Below, in pieces: positions 1 through 10,400 of a DNA stretch of 64,000 bases. Every line of letters begins with the position of its first letter. The stretch's first letter is position 1. This stretch comes from Physella acuta (taxonomy: Eukaryota; Mollusca; Gastropoda; Physidae), in contig NW_026732730.1 in assembly GCF_028476545.1 (NCBI RefSeq), forward strand, positions 62,001 to 126,000, read 5' to 3'. Below the pieces are notes generated by a model. It saw only the letters and a list, made by a program, of their open reading frames with translations, made no database searches and was not told the origin of the DNA. A program made the translations under genes and the position numbers.

Positions 1-68
<68 letters not shown>
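1..68. repeat. (TA)n microsatellite
   Basis: An uninterrupted TA dinucleotide run at the window edge, directly next to a Helitron-like 3' end. Confidence 0.97.
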
Positions 69-70
<2 letters not shown>

Positions 71-73
<3 letters not shown>

Positions 74-577
74 ACGTACCCATCTGGCCGTTGCTGCGGG
101 CTGACGCAATATTTTAATGGATTTACCAATGCGTTAACAATCGCGTAATTCTAAATGCGTCGCCTTTTTTTTTCTAAAACTGGATTCTTTAGAAATGTAA
201 ACAATGCCGGCGCTCTATGTCTTGAATCTAAGTCGTTATGGCGCGGGGTTGTCCATGCTATCTCCTAGAAAGTCTTGAGTATATGTTAGTCACCCTCTCT
301 AATAGTGAGGTAAGCATTCTTCGGCGACCGCCCATGTGTCGGTGACGTCACTGGGCTCTCTAGGGAGCCACCGGTTACAGGGGCTCCGGGTAGGCTTCTA
401 GTTTGGTTTAATTATCAGATATCGTGTGGCACCGTTTTGTTTAAAATGAATATAGGTGCCATAGTGCTCACAATGTAGCCCGGGGTGCTACTCCCGACAT
501 CTTAAGCTCGGGGAACGCCCTTGATTAGATTTAGTAAACGATATACTAGCATATTGTGTCCATAGTGTATCAGTCTT
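71..577 (-). mobile_element. Helitron-like fragment
   Basis: On the minus strand the sequence ends in TTAG followed by host T at 70, like the CTAG|T ends of the clearer Helitrons in this window. Its inner part (about 200-560), with the GACCGCCCATGTGTC and CTCACAATGTAGCCC blocks, recurs at 24.2-24.4 kb and, inverted, at 27.65-27.8 kb. The 5' end was not found. Confidence 0.5.
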
Positions 578-830
578 TAAAAGGAACTTCGGTCAACAGC
601 ATCTATGTATGCATGATCGGAAAATATTAGCAATTTATGTTTCTATGCATTTAAGAAAGAATGGTGGCATTTTTTAAATTAAAATGTAGAGGAATGAGAA
701 TAAAATATATACATCTATATATGCACACATACACAGACCAACTTAAACATGCAACATAAACACACACACACACAAACACACACACATACTTACACAATTT
801 TCTGCCTGTGCATTTTTCTGTGTGCGCAAA
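577..830 (+). repeat. ~250-bp repeat, first copy
   Basis: The block from CTTCGGTCAACAGCATC to CTGCCTGTGCATTTTTCTG recurs in direct orientation at 2287-2485 with small gaps. Each copy leads into or lies near a TGCGCA minisatellite, so the two are probably parts of one repeat family. Confidence 0.8.
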
Positions 831-1215
831 TTTCTGTTTGCGCTTTTTTCTGAGTGCGCTTTTTTCTGCGTGCGCATTTTTCTGTGTGCACAAATTTATG
901 TTTGCGATTTTTTTCTGGTTGCGCAATTTTCTCTTTGCGCATTTTTCTCTTTGCGCAAATGTATGTTTGCGCTTTTTCTGTTTTGTGCTTAATTGTTGCG
1001 CATTGTGTTGCGCTTTTTTCCGTTGCGCATCTTTCTGGTTACCTAAATGCACACACTGATTAAGAGATTTAAATGATTCCGTCAAAACCGAAATTTGAGC
1101 ACACAGAAAAAATGCGCAAAGAGCAAAGTGCGTACACAGAAAAATGTGCAAAGAGAAATGTGCGTTTCACAGAAAACACCCAAATAAATATTGGCGCACA
1201 CAGAAAACTACACAC
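785..1215. repeat. TGCGCA-type degenerate minisatellite
   Basis: Units of about 15-20 bp built on TTTTCTGTTTGCGCA are repeated many times in one orientation to about 1040. They then reappear as the complement (GCGCAAAGAGAAATG style) from about 1085. The long lysine-rich open frame across it is a by-product of the repeat. Confidence 0.85.
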
Positions 1216-1299
1216 AGATCGCTCACCAATGAAGATTATGGCAATGTGAGTGTGATGTGTGCTTGCATGGTTGAGTTTGCACGTGCCTATGTGCATACA

Positions 1300-1830
1300 T
1301 AGACAGAAATATTTTATTTCAACCTCTGTATATGTTTTTGTTTAATAATAAAAGCGGAATCATTTTCTAAAATAATAAGTAGAATAATCAATTCCTAAGA
1401 TTTCCGATTTATTTATGCATTTTGACCAAAAGCGATAAGCTCAAATTTTCTTTGATCACAGCCAAGGGGTTTCCACAGGCAGTTTGTTCACCGCGGGTGT
1501 TGATCACAGGTTATTTGACCATTGGTGATTTGCATAACTAAACCTACACCTACACTAAAATATATACCTACATTTACAGCTACACCTACCGCCTACCAAC
1601 GGACCGAATGACCCACCAACACACACCTTGCCTACCTGTCTGTCTGCCTGTCCATCAGTCCGTCCATACATCTAAATATCATTCAAATTCGATTGTCATT
1701 GGAATAACAGGTTGTCGGTTAACTAAAAGAGAGCAGTGCAATTGCACGCAAAAATATCAGTACCTCCATTTGAACATGTCAAAGAATAACTTGTAAGCAG
1801 GATGGACGGATGCTTAGCTCATGTAATAAC
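1300..1830. other. No gene seen
   Basis: AT-rich sequence with a C/T-rich stretch (ACACCTACACC, CTGTCTGTCTGCCTGTCC). No coding or RNA signal. Confidence 0.6.
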
Positions 1831-1840
1831 TTACAGGGAA

Positions 1841-2005
1841 GCAGTGTTTCTTCCAGACTTTATTTCCGGGGGTGGGGGGTAGCGGAAGCTGATACTGTTA
1901 TAAGTATACATTTTCAATATTAATTCCATTTCGTTCAAGGAGAGCAGAAGACTCTTATGGGGGGGGGGGGCACTGCAAGGAACGCCACTAATGCTTGACT
2001 TCAGT
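1841..2005 (+). mobile_element. Poly-G MITE fragment (CAGTGTTTCTTCC family)
   Basis: It starts CAGTGTTTCTTCCAGACTTT and is followed by G runs. This matches the start of the complete 215-bp copy at 38349-38563. The far end is decayed. Confidence 0.55.
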
Positions 2006-2286
2006 GTATTAGACCGCAATCTGTGATGCTATTTTAGGGAAAATAATTGCTGTTCGTTCTGCTACCCAGTCACCCATCTGCAAGACTCTCGTGATTTTGA
2101 CTTAGGTACAGTGCCGGATCGGTCGGTCGGCTCGTCGGTCAGTCGACGGTCGGTGTAGGTTTAGGCGTAGTCGTGCAAACCACGTTTGGTCATATCATCT
2201 GATTACACAGCCCTGGTTTACAAATTCGCGTGGACAACCCTTCGCTGTTGTCAAACAACGTGTGAGCCAATCATCTATGGTCGAAG

Positions 2287-2485
2287 AACCTTCGGTCAAC
2301 AGCATCTATGTATGTAAGGTCGGAAAATATTAGTAATTTATGGCATTTTTTATAAAAATATAGAGGAATGGGAATGAAAAATATACGTCTATGTATACAC
2401 ACATATACAGACCAACTTAAACATGCAACATAAACACACACACAAACACATACTTACACAATTTTCTGCCTGTGCATTTTTCTGT
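2287..2485 (+). repeat. ~250-bp repeat, second copy
   Basis: Direct-repeat partner of 577-830, starting CCTTCGGTCAACAGCATC and ending TGTGCATTTTTCTG. Confidence 0.8.
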
Positions 2486-2577
2486 TAAAAATACCTTAAT
2501 ATTTTGTGCCAATCATGTGTATGTTTAATAAATATTATTTCATATTAAAAGCTATCTATTTTAAATTATATATAGGC

Positions 2578-2579
<2 letters not shown>

Positions 2580-2629
<50 letters not shown>

Positions 2630-2790
2630 GTCACACTTATAATTGATGAAAAAACTGTGTTTCATTTTCTTTGTGCATATTTTTCTTATTTGCTCATTTT
2701 TCCGTGTGAGCAATTTTCTGTGTGCGCAAATTTCTGTTTGCGCTTTTTTCCGTTGCGCATTTTTTCCGTTGCGCCTCTTTCTGGTCACAT
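2580..2790. repeat. (TA)n tract and TGCGC minisatellite
   Basis: TA repeats at about 2580-2630 are followed by GTGTGCGCAAATTTCTGTTTG-style units at about 2660-2790, the same units as at 785-1215. Confidence 0.8.
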
Positions 2791-2799
2791 TGGATGGCA

Positions 2800-3790
2800 T
2801 ATAAATGCGTCACAGACACAAAGACTGTTAACCTGTTCAGAGCTACGGTTATTCTATATTTCCATATAGCAGGATCTGCTGTAGATGTCATAATTTATTT
2901 TTGTATTTAAAAAAAGACGCATTTTCGACAAATTGTGGATTCTGCACTCTTTTGATTAGACGTGTTTCAAATGTAGGCCTACGTGTTATACGCATACATA
3001 TTTCTTAAATTAAAAAAAGCGTTGTTCCCCTAGATTTTGTTATAACTACTTATCAATTATGCTCTTTCATCAGATATTTTGTTGGTGATTTTTTTTTAAA
3101 TGTACAAAATTTGTGTTTTTTTACTTCCCTTTTTAATTTTATAAAAAGTGAGAAAAGCTAATTACGATGCAATTAATTTAAATGATACTTATTTTTAAGG
3201 TTTGAAAAACAATGAGTCTTTTCTCTGTGGGTCTATGTGTTGAGTTCAAAAGATTGAGTTTGTGTGATATACCTTTACAGATATAACTCCCAAACATGGC
3301 ACTTTTTATGATGTTGAAAGACAATTAAAAAACGAACTTTTTAAAACGTCATAATTGTTTTTACTACTTGAGATTTATGAACAAAAAAAGCTCTGGGACT
3401 GTTTTAAAAAGGCAAAGACAGGAGCCCATGACAGTGCATATATGAAGGAGGCACTGGGTGGGGCACACTCTGTGAAAGGCTCACTCAAAAAGTTGAATCG
3501 CTAGTGAGTGGAGCTCCCAAAGAAGGCAGAAGATAGCGGGCCCAAAACGGAGTCTTGGGAGACTGCAAACTCGACAGCCGGGGACAGGACAAAATGGAAG
3601 GTTATGATTAAGATAGGGGTCTTAAAGGTTGAAATGGGCTCCCTGCGAAATACTATGAGACCGCCCCTTGAGGAAGAGAACTTTTATGAGGAATCTATTT
3701 TCCTAATCAATTCAATATTATTGACACATTTTACATTTAGCAGGCATATAAACGAAATGACAAAGATGGGCATAAAATGTTTTTGTACTT
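2800..3790. other. No gene seen
   Basis: AT-rich sequence. A 98-residue open frame at 3508-3804 shows no family features that I recognise. Confidence 0.55.
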
Positions 3791-3799
3791 TTTTTCATA

Positions 3800-4060
3800 A
3801 TTAGGAAAAATATTATATGTGAGAAAGTGAGCAAGGGGTAGGCATTGCCACACAACCCAAGTTTGAAAAGTAAAGTTAAAAGTGACCGCATATGAAGGGA
3901 TAGTGGTCAGCAATACTCCGTCGGCTTTACTTTACCAAATGTGAGTAAGGTACCCATCAGAGCTGGCTAACTCAGGCTGAACTCAAGCCCAGGATCAGAA
4001 CTCGATACTTTTGGGTTAGCAGTCGAAAGCTATGCTATCCAACTACGCTATCTAATTAAA
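3800..4060 (-). mobile_element. tRNA-derived SINE
   Basis: Read on the minus strand from about 4060, the head has an A-box-like TAGCGTAGTTGG, a tRNA-like CGACTGCTAACCC segment and a B-box-like ATCGAGTTCTGATCC. A body with GGTACCTTACTCA and TGGTAAAGTAAAGCC follows, resembling invertebrate SINE bodies. It lies just downstream of EBAG9, in its 3' UTR or flank. Confidence 0.6.
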
Positions 4061-4251
4061 CTGCTATACACATGGCAAACGTTCTACACATTTAAGCTCT
4101 TCATTTGTTTCTTCTGTAAAATAAAATAAACATAGCAAATACAGTTTAAACTTAAAGATAATAACAGGCCTCTCTAAAAAGCTTTTAAAAAGTCAGCACA
4201 CAAAAAAAGTGTTAAACAAAAAAGATGTTTATAGTGTAACTCGCAATTTTA

Positions 4252-4464
4252 TTATGACAACTTGGTTGCGGCTAAGGATGTGCTTTTGATTCCTTTGTTT
4301 GCTTCCTTACTTTGCTTTTTCTTTAGCTGTTCCATTTGTCTCTCTTGCCTCTCTTTTCGTCTTTTTTCTCTGATAGCTTCCTGAGCTTTCCATGTTAAAT
4401 CTTCTGAAGCATCTTCTACATCCCAAGCATTAGCTTGATCTTCCCAAGCTTCCAATTCAGAATG
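4252..4464 (-). CDS. EBAG9: EBAG9 coding exon 4 (C-terminal coiled coil, stop)
   Basis: Acceptor GTATTATAG|CATTCT. The exon encodes 70 residues starting HSELEAWEDQANAW and ending TKLS, followed by TAA at 4254-4252. HSEL and WxxNAW match human HQSSELGDLDTWQENTNAW. A long run of Glu, Arg, Lys and Gln forms the predicted coiled coil, and the human protein also ends KLS. The 3' UTR lies below 4252. An AATAAA overlaps the stop region, but I cannot place the cleavage site. Confidence 0.94.
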   Translation of the reverse strand, partial: HSELEAWEDQANAWDVEDASEDLTWKAQEAIREKRRKERQERQMEQLKKKQSKEANKGIKSTSLAATKLS

Positions 4465-7400
4465 CTATAATACAATAAAAAAAATTTAACCCACGAACTG
4501 TGGTACACAACCGTTTAGTATTATTATATATTTAAAGAAAATATTTTATTTTCTACTTTGAATTAATCGGAAATTTTCAAAGTTGGTACGTGGGTCAAGA
4601 CTTGAAGACAATGCAATAATACAATAAATTTGACTGAATTGGATGACTAATTAATTGTATTATAAATTAATTAAAATTTTATGAAATTTGTAGGGAGACT
4701 TGTGCTTCTATTTCCGCGTTATCATGTTCATTAGGTGCTCAATTGTTTTTAGCCATGCAACTCTATTAGGCTATTGCACGGGTTCCCAAACTGGGGGTCG
4801 TGAAAGCCTTTCAGAGGGGTCGCCAACTGGTATGCTAAACCTTAGTAATGAGAAAGAAAACATAAATATTTAAAGGAGTATCTGACATTCGGCTTTACTA
4901 ACATCACTGGAAATGGAATAGGGAAGAAGCAATGCGTACTGTACAAATTTGTTCTCAGACACGAGATTATGAAATCTCCAAAACTAAAACGCCACTTGAG
5001 ACAAGTCATTCGGAACACACCAAAAAAAGATATGGAGGTCTTTCGTCGGCAAAAAGCGAGCTGCAAACGTCAGCGACTTGACAGAACAGGAAGTTTTCAC
5101 GAAAGAAACACAGCATTAGTGCAAGCATCAAATGAAGTCGCGATAGAAAATGCCAAGCAAAAAAAAAAAAAAAAATACACAATAGGAGAAAATCTCATCA
5201 AACGCTGCATGTTGAAGATGGGGATGTTAATTCTTGGGGATTCCAGTGCAGTAAAGATGCAACAAATATCTCTTCCTAATAATACTATTCAGCGGCTTAT
5301 TTCAGACATGTCCTTAGATGTTAAATAACACATTTTTTTTATTTAAATCAAACTTTCACCATTGTTTGCCTTTCAAGTTGATACATCAACAGACATGAGT
5401 TCGTGTTAGCAGTTGCTGGTCTTTGTCTATATTCATTTAGATGATAGCAAAGAAGAGTTGCTATTTTGTGAAGATAGCATAGAGAACATAAATACGTTTT
5501 ATGAAACTGGGTGATTAAAATGGGTTAAAACTGCTGTGGAGGTTTGTACGTATGGTGCGCCATCTATGTTTAGGTTAAATCGGGCTTTCAGAAAACAGAA
5601 AAGATTAAGCTCCCTAACCACTGCCCTCGCCATCAAGACTTCATTGGTAGTAAAAGTCGTAAATTATATTAAATCTGGAGCCTTCAAAGAACTGAGCAAA
5701 GACATAAATAAAGATCAAGAGGTTCTGCTTTTCTACACTACAGTACGCTGGCTTTCCAAAGGAAATGTGAATCGTGAAGCTTGAGGGAAAATGAACGAAT
5801 CACTTTCCATGATAATCTCGCGGCATTTTTTTATCAAAGCTGCAAAATCGGCGAAGAAAATAAATCTCGGAAATATTGTAAATTTGAGAAACTCTGCAGT
5901 GTGGTAGATGAATCTGATTGTGAGATAATTAAAATTTTGAAAGAAGCAATTTCTGGGCATCTTGAATCTCTTGATAACGAACTGCAGCGCTATTTCTCTG
6001 AGCTGAAAAAAGAGGAATCTGCATTGACGCATTACCCATTCTCTTCTTCCTTTAATGTTCCCAGCATTCCCGATGAGTTACAAGATGCATTCTTTGATTT
6101 GCAGAATGATTTCGCGTAAGATGAAAAACTGTACACACAATTTTGCTGTAGTATTCACCATTCATACCCAAACGTAAAACAAAATTAAGAAATAAATTGA
6201 ATGTTGATAATGACATAGGTTGGCGTTAACAAAAACTTAACCGTGAATGTTTAGTAAATGGCATGCAATTTTACTCATGGTATTAAAACAGATATAAAGG
6301 GTAGTTTATATTGAAAGTCTACTAAAAAATCTTATCTTAGTGCTTGTTAATTTCCATACTAATTTCGGCTTTTTAATTCTATGGGGGTCGCGGGTCACTT
6401 ACTTTTTATAAAAGGGGGTCGCCATTCGAAAAAGTTTAGGAACCACTGGTCTAATGTATTAAAAAATTAAAGCACTGAAAAAAGCTCGAATATACTTATG
6501 TAACACTACGCGGGATGGCAGCTCGGGATATAGACATGATTTTAAAAATAAAATTTAAATTACTTCAACTTTTAAAAATAGAATAGAATCTCGCAGAAAA
6601 AAAGAATAGCGCACCAAGTGAACAGCAAACAAAGTGTGTATCATAGTGCGGAATATTAGTACTTAATAAATTCATATGCGTTTTTCGAGAAATCGGAAAT
6701 AGCGTAAAGTACTATTTCAAGTAATGGAAAATTACTCAAAATTTCTCAGAAATCATAAAATAAGATCTTTTACTGATAACTGAAATTTCTTCTACCTGTC
6801 AGAAACAGTTCTCAATTAAAAGACTATTGAAAAACACGAACGAAGAATAAAGTCCACTTCCCGTTGCCGGAAATTGCAGAAAAGTTGATATAAAATTACA
6901 ACTTTGATATAATACTTATATATGAAATTTCATCCACCTAGCTGTAACGGTACTCAAGTTATCGTGTTCACAGAAATACACACATCCGCACAGACAGAAT
7001 TGCAAAGCACAGTTTTTCCAACTCGATTAGGTGTAAAAAGTTATAGTTATGTAAATAGTAGTGTATCATTAATTATAAAATATTTAAAGAAAATCATTTA
7101 TTTTCTTCGTATGGATTTTTTTTTTACTTAATTAAAAAAAGTCTTGCATTATTAAAAAAAACACATGTAATTATTTTCATTACATTTTATTTCGATTTTT
7201 AAAAATATATTTCTACGCAACAATGTGTGTTACCTACTGTAGAACAATCACTGCTATAGTACACTTTTTAAAAAAAAATTCTATCAAGGTGCACGAAAAA
7301 CATGTATGAAAATAAAATTCATTGGTTTTTTGGTCGGAATTGCTCCCTCCTCCTTGCCAGGCCTGGCGGCAAGATAGTTCCGCCCCTGTTACTAGAAAAA

Positions 7401-10400
7401 GTAAACGCGAACATAAACACAAACTTAAATGCAAACATAAACGCAAAGTGCTTACAGTCTAGCCCGGGGCGCAGGCGGAACCGCCTGGTTTAAATTAGTA
7501 AACGACTATAATAACCCAATTTATTCATAGTCTTTTGTACTCACTGAAACGAACTTAGGCGCAATAGCGAACACGGGAATGCCCGAAGCGCAAAATAGAG
7601 TCCTTTCATATGACGTCACGTCCGTTCGTGATACCTACGCCCGCCGCCACAGTGGTGTACATCGGACGTAAACACAATCAGCTGTTCACCAGCGCTGGAC
7701 GTGTTCACCAGCGCTAGACGCGTTCACTGTGTGTAAAGAACGGCACCCGCGGAAAAGGAAAAATACGTTAAAAAACTTGAACTCTTAGGAATTGAAGATC
7801 CTTATACTGTTATTGACAGTTTCGTAGATAATATAAATATGTGACCAAAATTTCTAAATAAAAAAACTGTTAGTAATACTGTTTGCGTTTAGAGTTTAAG
7901 TAGACGAATCTGATCAAATGCAGTTCTCGATACTTTGTTTCAGGTAAGGACAGTAAAATAATAAATTTCATTTTAATTATAAAAGATAACTATTAATAAA
8001 AGACAAACTCAAAAGTAATAATAAGAAGAATAAGATCTAATAGTAGGCCTAATAATAGTGTTTTAATATCTAGATCTAGAATCTAGCTCTAAACATGGCG
8101 TAAACTAAATTCGGACCACATATCTAGATTCTGGATTTAGGGTGACTGGCTCCGCTGACATAGAATCTAGAATCTACTTCTTTACTTAAATTTAATTACA
8201 AAATTTAGATCTACATTCGATTCAAAATACACCCATAATAAATCGAAAGTAGTCATAGGCCTAATAAAGCATTTAATTGTCTCTAAGATCTAAAATCTCG
8301 CTCTACAATCTAATCACTTTTTTAGCAAACGAAATTTTCTGAAATTGAAATAGATTGTATGACTAGACTTAGATCTACAATCTGCTACTTAAATTAAATT
8401 TTAAAAATTTTATACAAGCATATAATTGATATTGTAGTAGAAGACTTTAATAAATTACTATGGCCTACCTACTTTATGTCTTTTTACAGCAATATGTATC
8501 TGATACTGGACTGAGTTTAATTAAATTAAAATGCATATCTAGTAATTAGTCTACTAAGTTTATGTAGCCTAGTAGTAGAATCTAGATCATACCAGCCAAC
8601 AACAAATAACCACATTATTATTATTTGGTTAATGATTAGGCTAATTTTTTAAAAAAAATCCACTGTTTATAAAAGAAACAAATCAAGCTAGAAACATTAT
8701 GAGTGAGATGGTTTAGAATAATAACAATGGACCCAGTCTACAATTGATACAATTGCAGGTCTACATAGGGCCTACAGTCTAGTAGTTTACAGTAGGCACC
8801 TAGTGTGTAGCTAGTATACTAGTGTGTAGCTGTCCAGAGTTAAGATTCTTAATGCTTTCCCCTGATAAGCCATGTGTGCTATAAATGACATAACATGACA
8901 TCGAGGTGAGAAATGTTGAAGGGAGAGCAGTGGGACTTTCCCCTTTGTTCTCCCTGCTGGGCCCTGAGGGTATCACGGAGGTGAGAAATTTTCAGGGGAG
9001 GGCAGTGGTACTGACTCCTCTTTGGTTTTATTGAGGGTTGAACATCAGTATTAATGTGTCTGATCACTTCCCTGCTGGATTATAAGGGTCTTAAATTGTA
9101 TAACATGCTACCCAGATTGGCTGAGATCTAAGAACAGCAGTGGTTATTACCCATGAATTATATTAGCCGTTGTAGTGTGTGTTTTTTAGGAGTTAAATGG
9201 TCTCACGTTTGCTACAGTAGTGTGGTTGTACTAGATCTGTTGCTACTAAATCTTGTACTTAACAGAGAATCTATAATCTACATTAACCAGATTTAGATAA
9301 CCTATAATATACCTACTTAAACTCTTAACGCAAACAGTATTACTAACAGAATATTTATTTAGAAATTTCGGCCACATATTTATATTATCCACGAAACTGT
9401 CAATAACAGTATAAGGATCTTCAATTCTTAAGATTTCAAGTTTTTTAACGTATTTTTCCTTTTCCGCGGGTGCCGTTCTTTACACACAGTGAACGCGTCC
9501 AGCGCTGGTGAACAGCTGATTGTGTTTGCGTCCGATGTACACCACTGTGGCGGCGGGCGTAGGTATCACGTGATTTAGGTCACGTGTTTGCAAGGACTCT
9601 ATAGCATACTGTCGGGGAGCCGGAGAACGTCCGAATCCGACTATTGTTAAATTCTATTGTAACCTTTCTTATCCATAGTCTATTGCACTGTTTAAAACGA
9701 ACGTATGCACCATAGCGCTCATAGGATAGCCCAGGGCGCCAAATCGAACCCTGCCGGAATGCCTTATTCGATTTAGTAAACGACTACAATACCCCCAGCT
9801 TCTCCGCAAACCGACAGATAGAAGTAAACATAGAGGACATTCATGAGCGGCTTCTAAACTGCTATTGATTTAAAAAAATAATTAGTAAATAGTACGTTCC
9901 GTGTATAAAATAAATAAAAGGCAGTATTTACCTACCGCATTGCACTTTATCAATCCACGCTAATTATATATATTTTTTTCCAACACCAAAACAAACAAAA
10001 GAAAAAAATCCCACCTCCCCCCCCCCCCCCCCCCCGATGTAATGTTTTTTTAAAGGGAAGTAAACATTTTATCTTCTTCTGATTTATCAAGGGAAGAGAT
10101 CGACGATAAATGAAATGACGTTAAGTGATTTGTACACTTTTTAAATTTTTGTGAAGTATGATACATTTTCCTTAACTTGTTTATTTCACGTGACGTTATT
10201 TAAAATGGCACAATTGGAAAATGAAGTTTGTTTTTTTTTACAAAACTATCCATATTAATTTTTTAAATCACTCAGTTAGATAATAATTACTTTAAGAATA
10301 TTACGCTAAGGCTATCAAATCGAGTTTTTTTTACTATATACCTTTCATATTATTAAGGGCCCGTCATCTGTCCACCACATACAGGGGAGATCACTCTCGC

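Noticed and set aside
651-1151. 166-residue lysine-rich open frame on the minus strand
   Set aside because: It follows the TGCGCA minisatellite and has no domain; the peptide is the repeat unit read in one frame.
2100-2160. CGGTCGGTCGG run as a regulatory site
   Set aside because: Short simple-sequence repeat with no gene beside it.
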